From positions 52,002,994 through 52,066,993 of the forward strand of contig CM031595.1 in the NCBI GenBank assembly GCA_018398815.1: a stretch of 64,000 bases of DNA, given 5' to 3'. The translations under genes and the position numbers were made by a program. Numbering within the stretch: position 1 is the first letter of the stretch; each line of letters starts with the position of its first letter. Source of the stretch: Conus ventricosus (Eukaryota > Mollusca > Gastropoda > Neogastropoda > Conidae). Below, one piece after another: positions 46,779-58,000 of the stretch. Below the pieces are notes generated by a model. That model was not told the origin of the DNA. It searched no databases and saw only the letters and a program-made list of their open reading frames with translations.

Positions 46779-46844
46779 AAAATTTAGAAAGAGAGGGCGG
46801 GGGGCGTCCTTGGCGGTAACTAACCCCCTCTCTTTCTAAATTTT
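46779..46844. repeat. 19-bp perfect inverted repeat with 28-nt loop
   Basis: AAAATTTAGAAAGAGAGGG (46779-46797) is exactly complementary to 46826-46844. The architecture resembles the larger hairpin at 22,026, but the sequence is unrelated. Confidence 0.95.
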
Positions 46845-47443
46845 GGATTTATGATGATATGCCGATAAGACGTCACTTCATTTTCGTCGATCAAACCATC
46901 TCTGAGTCTTCCGGCAACGAAGACCTTTTCATTTTGGGCCCAAGCTTTTTTGTTTTCTTAACCGACTAAAGAGAGGGCCGGGATTGAGAATTGGGAGGCT
47001 TTCTTTTATTTATCGCGTGTCCGCCTCTCGTCTAGGCACTCTTCATAACACTATGTGAGGAGACTGGATAGCACACATTGCATTAGCTTAAAGTCATACA
47101 CCGGACGGCTTAAAAAAATGTGTCAGTGTGGAAAAAGCCAGAATTCTTATCCTTGTTTACTGTTATTTACTTTGGAGAACCAGGGCCGGTTTACCGAGCG
47201 TGGTTTTTTTCGGCGGGGCTTTGTTCAGATTATTCATGCACATCAGGTTCTCAAGTCACGCAAATTACTCTTTCTCTCTAATTTTCCTGTCCTTGTATCC
47301 TACAAGCTCCCAAGATGTTTTCACTTTCCGGGTGTAATCTTTGTTTTTCGCAATGCTTGTGCCCTTCTCTAAAAATCGTTTTCCGGCAAGATATCGCAGT
47401 TAGCCTAATTCAATGACCCCAAGATATCTGTCTGCGGAAATGT

Positions 47444-47477
<34 letters not shown>

Positions 47478-47650
47478 CTTCACATTGAAGTTATTTATTT
47501 CCGGTAATAATCACAGAGAGAGAGAGAGAGAGAGTTCTGCTGCAGCCACAAGCTATGCGCTGCAACCACAAGATATGTGCTGGTGACATTGTGAGGTTCA
47601 TTACCGTCGTATGTGTTGTCATTCTGGCCCGAGTCGGCCGGTGTGATGTA

Positions 47651-47965
47651 GGGCCAGAACAGCTCGGTCGATGGAGCGCCGAATTCATGATCCTGGTGAT
47701 CCTGGGGGTTGCGAGTTCAAATCTCCGTCGGGTCGTTTTGGTACCTGGGAATTTTCGCCTGGAGATAACATAAGTTCCGACTCCACTTTACTAAAAAAAT
47801 CATTCGAATGAGACTTAAACCAAGGTTTCACGTGTGAATGCACCCAAAACACATTGTACATACATGAAAAATCCAATCACAACTGGCTTTCGGAAGAGAG
47901 GGCCAGCGAAATTGCTTTTGGTATGAATGACAAGTATTGCATGGCATGCACTCTCTGTTGAACAA
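47651..47965 (+). mobile_element. tRNA-derived SINE, 3'-truncated diverged copy
   Basis: Aligns with the SINE at 13,653. It has a diverged A box (CAGCTCGGTCGATGG), a B box at about 47713-47723 (GAGTTCAAATC) and the shared body phrases TTCGAATGAGACT, ACGTGTGAATGCAC and GGAAGAGAGGGCCAG. Homology stops near GCATGCACTCTCTGTTGAAC and the usual 3' tail is missing. It is older than the other copies. Confidence 0.8.
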
Positions 47966-48431
47966 AAATAGATAAATATATGAATAAATAGATAAGCGAA
48001 AAGATGAGTTAAAAACTGCGTGACTGATATTTGACTGAATGACACGGTAAACGACAGAATGTGGCACCAGCAGGCAGCTCTTCCATCGGCTCTCCCCATG
48101 AAGACACTCCTCTGCGTAAACGACAGGGTGGATTATTGGTCTCTACCCGAAGATAGGCGCTGTAAACGTACTCTTGTAACAGTTTGAAAAATAATTGTAT
48201 TAATAACTCCCCTCCTCTACTCTCCTGCATATTACCGACAGCCATCACCTTTGGTATGTGGACGTCGTTTTAACCAAACAGCCGTATGTACGCTACTAAT
48301 CTTTCGGCTCGGTACTCGATCATTATTTTTTTTTTTAGTTTTGCGTCCTAGGTGAGTTTGACATAACAGGCGTGTGAAGCGTATGGGGATGATTAGGTGG
48401 GTGGTTTTGTGCTCTGTGTGTGTGTGTGAGA

Positions 48432-48469
<38 letters not shown>

Positions 48470-48680
48470 CATGGTGTGCCTTTGTATGCACGTGCACGTA
48501 TGGGTGTTTTTGCGCATGACACTGAAGTCGAGTCACATAATATGCCGCGCTTTCAGGCTTTGGGCTAATTAGTGAGGCAGGCTGCTGGTGGAAATCATTC
48601 TTCACGAATTATCCGCTCCTTTTATCCTGATCTGTGAATGATGGCAGACAGTCATGGCTGCGTGATGTTGACAGCACGAG

Positions 48681-48851
48681 GCCTTCAAGACGAGGGTGAA
48701 CAAGGCTCTGGAGGCCCAGAGCAAGCTGATCCACTCGCTACGGACCATCGCCGCCTGGCAGGTGTGGAAGCTGTGCCAGCGGAAGGCCAGCAACGTCAAG
48801 AAACTGCCCGTGGCCAAGGAGCTCAAGATGCACGTCCTGCCTCTCGTGCTG
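48681..48851 (+). CDS. ankyrin-repeat gene, exon 6 with SOCS-box-like segment
   Basis: 57 codons, phase 0 at both ends. The acceptor is CAGCACGAG (weak, 48680) and the donor CTG|GTGAGT (48852). The start is AFKTRVNKALEAQSKL. Then HSLRTIAAWQVWKLCQRKA and SNVKKLPVAKELKMHVLPLVL resemble a SOCS box: an L-C-R/Q-x-A helix, then L-P-x-x-x-x-L-K. SOCS boxes after ankyrin repeats (ASB family) bind Elongin B/C and a Cullin, making the protein a ubiquitin-ligase substrate receptor. This is an inference from a short match. No later exon is found in the window, so the final codons lie further right or were missed. Confidence 0.75.
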
Positions 48852-48944
48852 GTGAGTAACGCTCCGCGGACCAGGCGAACATCGACCTGCCGCCTGACTT
48901 TTATTGGGTCAACGTGCCCACGTCCCTTTCTTTCACGTCTCTGG

Positions 48945-49012
48945 TTCACCGAATCCCGTTTTGCCTAATTCCGGTTCACCGAATCCCGTTTGATCTAATA
49001 CCGGTTCAGTCA
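48945..49012. repeat. ~28-bp tandem repeat after the exon 6 donor
   Basis: Two to three units of GGTTCACCGAATCCCGTTT plus a short variable part, about 95 bp after the donor. It resembles the repeat after exon 4. Confidence 0.8.
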
Positions 49013-49674
49013 TTTATCGCGTTTGTCCGTGTGCGCTTTAGTCCTGTTTCCACCCAAACCCACAGGTAGAAGTGTGGTGAAATTCAGACTCCGATGAGAC
49101 TCCTTAATTATACAGTATAATGATTTGGAAATATGAGTAGCTATTCAGAATGGATCAACAAATACCATCTGTACACACTTCACACACCCCATATGAAAAC
49201 TCACCCTGACTTGCGTACCAGTGCACAGAATGTTTCTTCGCAGGAAACCATGAATACATTCATACATAGTAACACGATCATGCCCCACTTTCCAGTGCAT
49301 AAAAATGTATAGTGCAAACTGAAAAAAAAAACTGAGATCAGCATATAAGCGTAGGCTTACTGTTTGTACGGAGAAGTTTCATCCAAATCTTTGATCCCGG
49401 CTTTCAAATCATAAACATCAAATTTCAGAAATGCAGTCGAAAAATATAAAGTACTAGACTGAAGACGTTACCGTGTATGGTGCATGGAAAAAAATGAAGG
49501 CGACAATGCATAATCTCGTGAAACAATATTTCCCAATGCATAATCTAGTGAAACGATGTTTCCCATCTGATTTCTATTCCTTAAAAACTTAACACTGATC
49601 CCTCTTATTAATTTGAATCAACGCGGATTAAACAGAGACTAAGAAGCCTCGGCCGCTTCAAACTGAGAATAGAC

Positions 49675-50283
49675 GGGCCATACATACCAAAGTCGTCATC
49701 TTCTCTGATGCTTCATCAGTACTGCAGGATGTTAAAAATCCTCGAAACAAGGAACTCAACTCTCTTGTCTCTACCCTGGCCATTCTGCAGCAGTCCACTG
49801 AGAATACCGTCATCTAGTGGATACCCTCACACTGCAATATATATGGCAATGAGGAAGCGGACCAATTGGCAAAGGAAGGAGGACAGCAGCCCTAACTGGA
49901 GCAGGAAGTCTCCTTTGAAGAAATCAAAAGTATTATCAAGGAGAAACAAAAAAGAGGATGGCTTGAGCAACACCCAGGCTTCAACTGCTGCCCAGATCAG
50001 ACCAAGTGACCATAGTGAGACTGAGGATAGGGCTCTCCAGACTGAGATATCACATATTCACAAAATTCCACATTGGCGAGTCTTCAAGTTGCCCATGCGG
50101 TACAGCCCCAGTGACAGTGAAACACTTCCTGCAGGACTTGTCTCACACATCAAAAGCTAAGGGCAGAGACCTGGCCTGCCAACACACCGATCCCTCATCA
50201 GCTTTTCCCTCAAAAGCTTTATGGATTACTGGAGGCCTCCACCGTACAGCAGCCTTCGTCAGTGCCTCTGGGGTTCCTGTCTG
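49675..50283 (+). pseudogene. LINE RNase H plus C-terminal fragment
   Basis: The plus strand reads KVVIFSDASSVLQ (the first catalytic Asp of RNase H), then WIPSHCNIYGNEEADQLAKE, the classic RNase H C-terminal block (H-C-x-I-x-G-N-E-x-A-D). It continues through a stop into SFEEIKSIIKEKQKRGW. In another frame it reads RLRIGLSRLRYHI and SSCPCGTAPVTVKHFLQD, ending in ASGVPV and a TGA at 50283, with an AGAAGAA-type tail after it. At least two stops or shifts are present. It is a 5'-truncated non-LTR element of the type that carries an RNase H domain. Confidence 0.8.
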
Positions 50284-50761
50284 AGTGAACGGAGAAGAAC
50301 AAGAAACTGAGACGAGGCTGTCTACACGTTTTGGTGTTTCATCACTATGTCTCGTATTTCTATAGGGCGTATATTTATAGGGCAAGTCTATGCGCGGTTT
50401 GCCAAATTTCACTGGCTAGTCGTGTGTAAACTTCCCAAGTTGTGATTCGTCGGATTATCAACACGCCAAATCACGTATTACAGATTCCCTAGCACTGGAA
50501 GGAGGGGGAGGGGGGTCTGGATAACTATACCCACCTGTCCTAGCGCCCCGTCTTACAAAAATTGCATTTTTGTCACATTGCCTCCATTCTCATCACTGGG
50601 AAAGAACAGAACCCCCAGCCCCCCCCCCCCCCCCCCCCCCCTCCCCTTTGAATCTCCCCTTCTTATAGGACTGATCCGGCCCTGAACTCAGGAAAATATT
50701 GGACACTGTACAGAACAGCCCATCATGACATGAATTCTTCTTCTTCCTCGTTCGCTTCCCA

Positions 50762-51211
50762 TTAGATGAGCAGCCCGGTGTCCTCGATGAAGGCTGCCGT
50801 CCACCGCAGCTCCTCCAGGGTGCCGTACAACTTGGCTTCCACTGCTGTCGGTGTTGGCCAGTACTTCCTTCTGGATGCTGCATGCGTCATACAGTCTTGA
50901 AGGATGTGGTCTGTTGTCATTAGTCCCTCACCACAAGGGCACTCTCCACTCTGTCCAATGCCAAATTTTGTGTGCATGTGGTGGTGCAGGCGATTGCGTC
51001 CAGTCCTCAGGCGGAAGATCTTGACCTGTTCCCGTCGTCCCAGCAAATGGTATTTGTCTTCTGGGTTGTGTTTGGGTGCTGGAGGTGCCACTTTATTCCT
51101 TGCTGTGCCTTGATGATTGTCTTGATTTCATCATATGACACCAGGTTGTTGGCCTGCTCCTTCTGTGCACCGTCTTTTGCCAGAATATCCGCTTTTTCGT
51201 TGCCTCTACAT
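50762..51211 (-). pseudogene. LINE 3' end, opposite orientation
   Basis: On the minus strand, RGNEKADILAKDGAQKEQ is the end of RNase H. Then SYDEIKTIIKAQQGIKWHLQ, a frame change, RLRTGRNRLHHHMHTKFGIG, GECPCGEGLMTTDHILQD and TAAFIEDTGLLI, ending in a TAA at 50762-50764. An AAGAAGAAGAA tail lies just beyond. It is a relative of the plus-strand fragment at 49,675; the two point tail to tail about 480 bp apart. Confidence 0.85.
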
Positions 51212-51239
51212 AAATCATGTAGTAAGTTTTCTTAGGTGT

Positions 51240-52095
51240 AATTGTTATTGCCATGTCAAGTTCATGTTCATGACCCGTAAAGGTTCTCGTGACAGTTCAT
51301 CTGAACCATGGTCTGGCGGAAAAGTATTTGATGTGAAGTGAACAATGAATTTATGAGTCGTTAGACAAAACGCCGTTTATGCCGTGGTTTTTATGTAAAG
51401 CACCGGGTAACTCACGGGAAGAAAAGGGTTAGGTTAACGTGCTGATGACCTACTAGGTAGTTTTACCATGCGACTCAGCGACTGACTGACTTTTGTCATT
51501 GTGACGATGATGATAGACATTATTTATCCACGATACCCGGCTCTGCTCGTTTTCAAATTGTTCCGCGTGACTATTCTTCTGTCCAAATACCACCACATCC
51601 TCCTTTCCTCGCCTTAGATTTTTCTGTTTCTGCTTTGTCTTCAATATCGAACCATCTTCTTTATTCCTCCCTCCCTCCTTCCCCATAATGTGTGTGTGTG
51701 TGTGTGTGCGCGCGCGCATGCTTTCTTTCTTTGTTTTGTTTTTCTTCTTCTCTTCTGTCTTTCTTTCTTTTCTAGTTATTCCTCGTGCTTTGTCTTGAAT
51801 TGCTCGTCGTCACATGGTTGTGTCCCCCCCCCCCCCCCCCCCCCCCCCCTGTCTCTCTTTTTGTTTTTACTTTTTAATGTCATCATGTTTTGTGCTGAGA
51901 TTCAGGCATATATCGAACAGCTGAAATCCTCGTCTGAAGGTCCTCAAGTTGTTTTGCCATAAGTTGACGTGACATCAAGTGACTGAAACGGGCCAGCATA
52001 TTAAGTTAATTTAGACGTTCTGCTATCATCGAACATTCGTATACGTATATGACTGACGAATGTACACACACACACAACACACACTCACTCACTCA

Positions 52096-52161
<66 letters not shown>

Positions 52162-52353
52162 GAGAGAGAGAGAGAGAGACCTTTCCACGTTCTCTGGATG
52201 CACTGTAGATCAATACTCGTTGACAGAAACTGGGGCAACAAATGAAGCCTGTACCTGAATCTAAGAGAATCTAGGGGGATATATGGAGCTCTCCTCTATT
52301 TAATTAATTCCTTCTCCTTCCTTCACTGCTCCCTCCTCCACCTCCCCACCTCC

Positions 52354-52396
<43 letters not shown>

Positions 52397-53330
52397 GCCT
52401 GCCTGTCTAGCACGCAAGCGACGTGCAGACACCAGCAGCTCACGAGAGTCATTAATCGATCAGTACTTTGTCGTCAGTTCTCTCTCGCTGGCTGTCAGCA
52501 GCAGGTTTCTGCCGGAAAAGAAAGGCTGGTGCATGCATGAGGGTCAGTCTCCTGAAAGGGGGTCAGCTTGTGTTACATGAAGGTCAAAAATTAAAATTGC
52601 TAGTTTGACTTCAAAACCTAGCATAAATTGAAGATTAGGTCCTTATCCTTCCAAACATAAGAGAATCAGAACAAGAAATTACTTTGTTCTGGTTTTATGT
52701 GGCTTTGTATGTGGTCAATGTCATGAATCTCGGTTGTAACGTTGACACTAAATTGCACTGCTAAGTACTAAATAAAAACATCATATTTGGTCAAACTAAA
52801 AGCTGAACTGATTACAAGTACTGACTAACATATTCTACATTAATAGGAACAAGTTTTAGAAAACTCTAGACAAAAGGTTCAGTTTTTCACTTCACAGCTA
52901 ACACTCGACGACACACATTCACACAATTTGTTTGGTCATACCTCAGCACGCCAGAAAATACTGTTACATCCATGATATATTTTATTATTGGTTTCTGACA
53001 ATGGTTTAACTTTAAAAAAAACATGCTAACTGCCTTTGTGTCCGATATGCAGGCAACAAAATGTTCACACCTTGGTTGTAACACTGGACGGCACACTCTC
53101 TATTTTGGTTCTAACACACACATTACATACGTTAAAGAACACTTATGTAGAATAAAAGATTACTTTTGACTTGTTCCTGCAAAAAAGTAATCTAACATGA
53201 ACAAAGAGAGAAAAAAGGTTTTGTGTTTGAGACATTACACACAATTAAAACAAAATCAACAAAACACTTATTGATATGCTGCTGAAATGCTGCATTATCC
53301 TCTTCCTACAGATTCAACCATCACAAAGTC
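51240..53330. other. gene-free stretch with microsatellites
   Basis: Contains (TG)n/(CG)n at 51689-51718, a T-rich tract, a poly-C run at 51827-51849, (CA)n at 52075-52158 and (CT)n at 52365-52393. No exon is recognised. Confidence 0.5.
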
Positions 53331-53334
53331 ATTT

Positions 53335-53504
53335 TCAGAAAGAGTAATGTCCTCTGGCAGTAATATGAGGGTTTTCCATGATCTTGACCACATCCTTTTC
53401 TTCCACCCAAGATATGAGCTCTTTGTCAGGCCAGGTGTAGTAATTGCCGTGTGACTTCAGCCACTTGATCTGAGTTCCCGAGTTTCTTCATCATGGAACA
53501 GCAC
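53335..53504 (-). CDS. possible 3'-terminal exon of a PADQP-repeat gene
   Basis: On the minus strand, an acceptor TTGTTTTTAG precedes 53504. After an apparent frame change it reads IKWLKSHGNYYTWPDKELIS, then WVEEKDVVKIMENP and HITARGHYSF before a TGA at 53337-53335. The pattern of aromatic residues, WP-x-K/E, D-x-V/I near the middle and a final RG-x-Y-x-F is one I associate with C-termini of uncharacterised, possibly transposon-derived, invertebrate proteins. In strict phase 0 from the preceding exon a stop comes early (after about 15 codons), so either an indel or an alternative acceptor is involved. Confidence 0.45.
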
Positions 53505-53957
53505 CTAAAAACAAAATATGACTGTATGTGTCTACTAATTGTATGTGTCTAATAATTTGTAATTGTAAAAAGTGGCAAAGTGAAATGAAAATCATCTCTC
53601 ATGATACAGTATCTCAACACTGACTAAATAAATTCATGCATACCAAAACTATTTTACCTTAATATCTCTGAGTTTTCTTCTCTTCAGTGTGTACATGTCT
53701 TGAATTTTGCCTTTTGAAACATATGAAGCTTATCACAATTACCAGATGATATGATGCAACATGCAGCTGATTAATTACCAGATGATACAATACAATACTG
53801 TGTGATTATTAAAAAGACATGAAATTTCACTGCCTTGCTTTTTGAGTGTTTTCATTTTGTTTTCTTTTTTTCTGTGTGGTTTGTGTACCTCTCCAGAATA
53901 TTTCTTTTGTTCTTGTGTGTCATTTTTTTTTAAAGAAAAAAAATGCACTTCACTCAC

Positions 53958-54511
53958 CTTTCCAATAAAATCTTCTTTACGCTGCCGCTTGCCTTGGACA
54001 CCAACACTAACCAGCACCCAAGATCCCGTTGTGAATTGGGCAACTGACGTTGGAGCTGCTTGGTCTGCTGGTGTCTGCATTGGCCGGTTGACAGATGTCA
54101 GCACTGGCTGGTCGGCTGGCAACAGTGCTGGCTGGTCAGCTGGTGTCAGCGCTGGTTGGTTGAATGGTGTCAGCGCTGGTTGGTCCACTGGTGCTTGTGT
54201 TGGCTGGTCAGCTGGCGTCACTACTGGCTGGTCAGCTGGTGTCAGCACTGGTTGGTTGAACGGTGTCAGCGCTGGTTGGTCCACTGGTGCTTGTGTTGGC
54301 TGGTCAGCTGGTGTTACTACTGGCTGGTCAGCTGGTGTTACTACTGGCTGGTCAGCTGGTGTGACTGCTGTCACTGCTGGCTGGTCAGCTGGTGTCACTG
54401 CTGGCTGGTCAGCTGGTGTCACTGCTGTCAATGCTGGCTGGTCAGCTGGTGTCACTGCTGTCACAGCTGGCTGGTCAGCTGGTGTCACTGCTGGCTGTTC
54501 ACATTCTGGGG
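53958..54511 (-). CDS. exon with PADQP octapeptide repeats, unidentified protein
   Basis: Minus strand, acceptor CTGCTTCCAG and donor AAG|GTGAGT (53957). It starts PECEQPAV, followed by roughly eighteen imperfect units of T-P-A-D-Q-P-A/V-V/L; variants are APVDQPAL and TPFNQPAL. A non-repeat end follows: SVAQFTTGSWVLVSVGVQGK and RQRKEDFIGK. The GSWVLV...FIGK block looks like the start of a small beta-rich domain that the downstream exon would complete. The underlying DNA is a 24-bp minisatellite. Without splicing the frame runs on for 237 codons, which I reject because a good donor is present. The product is unknown; expression is uncertain. Confidence 0.55.
54060..54500. repeat. 24-bp coding minisatellite
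   Basis: Units of CTGGCTGGTCAGCTGGTG plus six variable bases. Every unit is a multiple of three, so the minus frame stays open. Confidence 0.9.
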
Positions 54512-54771
54512 CTGGAAGCAGGTTTAATCAGTTGAAATATTATGACTGATAAATAACAAGCTTCTAGCTAATGGATCCTAATTGAGAAGCCTTCTCTTTT
54601 GTATTTTGTTGAAAGAATGTATTTTAAACATCTACATTATGACTGGATACAAACAAGATGGCAAAAGAAAGGCTGGTGCATGCAATCATGACGGTTTAAT
54701 GCTGACTATCTGTCACATTATCACGGCCAGTTTGTGCGTCAGTGGGGGAAAGCGCGGGTCTAGCTAGCTCT

Positions 54772-54772
54772 G

Positions 54773-54827
<55 letters not shown>

Positions 54828-54970
54828 TGTGTGATGTGTGTGTGTATGTGAGGACGAGTAGTGTAGGTGCGACGTATGGGTTGTGTGATGCTGAGAGAGA
54901 GGACGTGTGTTGGACGTGGCTGTGTGTGTGTGGGTGCGAGGGAGCGGAGAGAGAGAGAGAGAGGAGAGTG
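54772..54970. repeat. (TG)n and (GA)n microsatellites
   Basis: (TG)n at 54772-54808, (GA)n at 54809-54827 and further GA repeats at 54948-54966. Confidence 0.9.
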
Positions 54971-55019
54971 AGTAGCGTGCTTTATGTGCTTGCAAGAGAG
55001 AGAAACTCGTGTGCCAGTA

Positions 55020-58000
55020 CTTGAAACTGTACCGTTTTGTTGAGTGTTGGGTCGGGCGGTGGCTGTCGGAGCTGGGCACTAAGGAACGGAGTTCGTACGA
55101 GCAAGGGAATCGAGGCCATGGTTAAAGCCTTATACGGTCCAAAAGTTTCGACAACATGCATTCTGTAAAAAGCTGTACCATGTTTGAAAGATGGGCACTC
55201 GGAAGGAAGAAAAATTGGAAATACTGCGTGATAAGAACGAGTTCGTTTCACAACGGGTCGATTCACTACGTGAAGCCGGTACTCAAAGGCTGTCAATATA
55301 ATTCGCCTAAACGAGAGGGTGGAAAAATGTACTACATAATCTAAGGCAATGCAAGAGTCAATAACGTCATGAAAGAGAAAAAAATGAAAGACATTCCCGG
55401 AAAAGAAACAAACAATAAAAGTGGTTATGACATGGTGGGCCAACCTTGCCTCTAAAACATTTTGGACTTATAAAATTTGGTTTGCTGAAAACGCTAGGCG
55501 CATGCCTTGATTTATCGTGCCAATTTTTTTTTTTAATCTGTGGTTAAAAAAAAAAAAAATGAAAGAAAGAAAAACTTTTCAGTACAACATGTGATAATAT
55601 TTGAAAAGCAATATGGGCAAACAGACAATGCAGTGTCCACTCTGAACGATGTCTACAACTTTCGTCACCTCATCGCCACATTAAAAAAAAAAATCAACAC
55701 ACACACACACACAGCACGCACGCACACACACACACACTCACTCACTCACTCACTCACACGCACGCGCGCACGCACGCACGCACACACACACAAGCGCGTT
55801 TTCAGAACAATGATCGGAGAATGGTCAGCAAAGTCAGAAAAACGGTAGACGACCTTAAGAAAAAAAAAAGTTTTAGATAAAAGTTTGAAAGCTGAGGGAA
55901 AAAGAGTGACAGAAGCGAGGAAGCTACTGCCACAGAACTTCCAACAGATAGGGGAGCTTTTTTTTTTCTTTAAAAAAAAATTGAAATAGGTCCCCAGCAT
56001 CCCCACTGGGGGTAACAAGGTCTGACCATGATCCGAGTTGGACCCACGTTTGAAGAGAGGAGAATTAGCATGATTGCAGCGGAATGTAAGAGGAAATCTT
56101 TTGAGCAGCTATAGAGAGGCAAGACCCTGGATTACACGGAAATCAAATCTAGAAAGAACAGGAGCACAAGACCTTCAGATGCATCTTGTGTAAGAGGATG
56201 TCACACAAAGCTCATGATTTGCAGATGATACATGCATTCGAGACTAAAGCCTTCAGTAGATTATCCCCGCCTCGTTCATGAACAATAAGAAAGATAATTG
56301 TATCAGACAGTGTATCAATACACTGTTATTACTATGTTAGCAGACAAGAACTTTAACTCGTAATATTTAACTTGCATGTTTGCCTGGATACGGCATGTAT
56401 CTCGCCATGACTCCCTGTCCAAGACCCATCTGGTTAGGTTCAGAGGACGCTTGCTGCAGACCGTAGAAAGCTTTGATAAACACTATGGAGGACCAGTTGG
56501 CATAACACCCCTACCTTGCAGCGCGTGACAGAGAACAGGCAGCTGTAGACATTTGTGTGGAAGCGTCTACAGAGGACTCCGCTATACGGCCTACTGCCAT
56601 GAGACAATGATGCCAGTGATGTCAGAGATATTCTGTGGACAGGGAAGAGCCAACAGTTGGCACCACTTGCAGGATCCACTTTTCAACATCAACAGTAAAA
56701 GAAAATATAGAGTAAATGTGCTGGGAGTCAGTGTGCAGCAGAAATGAATTTATCAACCCTGTACCATTGCTTGGTTCATTTTAAGACAGTCTGTAATGTA
56801 ATTATCATGACATTAAAAAAAAAGAAGAAAACTGTTCATCTGCTGCCATTTATCAGACCCATTGTCTGTTTCAGTTCCACACCATGTGGTAAAACGAGCT
56901 TCCTGGGGCAATGGAAGACGCCTGGTTGTCTTTTCGTTCACTGAAAATTAGACCGAAAGTGATTTTCTATTTTTCTGGCTATCAAATGATAATAAACTAA
57001 TATCTTACTACATAAATGTTTGTGTTTCTGGCGGCTGTATGATCAGTTAAAGATTTGTACAACCAATCTATAAACAAAAAAATAGAAAGAAAAGAAGAAA
57101 AAAAACTATGCTGTGAACTTCAGGCAGGTTTTTGTTTCTTCCAATTGATTTTAAGACCCAAGCAGGAGAAGGGTGGTGTGAGGAGGGGTAGGTTTTATTG
57201 TGGCTCCATCGAGTTTTGAATAAGAATGGTCTTGAATTGGCCAAAATCTATATAAAAAACGTTCCACAAGACCAATGAAGTCTTTACTAAGAAGGTGTGT
57301 TCATAGGGAGGGTCTTGAACGGAAGATTTGACTATATAAGAACCACAAAGGGCTGACAACATGGGGGACATGTCGTAATCAAATATTATGGTGTATTTGT
57401 CTGACCAAGTACATGGATCTCTGGTAACTTGCTGGTCAAACTTCAATGATAATTGAAGCCATCCCTAGATAATTTGTACACTTCAGACAATGGTTCAACA
57501 CCACCACATTTTCAACACTTCAACTCACAATGATTCCCTCCGCACACTTTGTCAATCATTGGTGCCACGCTAGACTATCAGCAGGGTCTGCCAGGCCTGT
57601 TGTATGCAGCTAATTCATAGACAGTCACAATGCTGGATCAGTCATGACCACTTCACTGGGCTGCATACAACATCCTAGGTCAGCAGAATACCCAAGACCA
57701 AAATATGCAGTGGAACTCATTTTGATGCAGGTTACATTTGTGCTTATTGCTCAGAAACCATTGTTCAGTTTTTTTTGTTTGTTTTGGTTTGGTTTGCCAC
57801 CCCCCCCCCCCCCCCCCCTCTTTTTTTTATTAAAAAAAAAATTAACATTAAGCTTGCCATCTAGAGTTGCTCAGATTGCCATAGGCAGTTTACAGGGAGT
57901 ATCGTGAAATATGCACTAAATCTACTTCACATCATTATGGAACTGTCACGCTGACTCAAATTCTTTTGAACCGGGCGTCATGCTCAGCATCCTATCTCCA

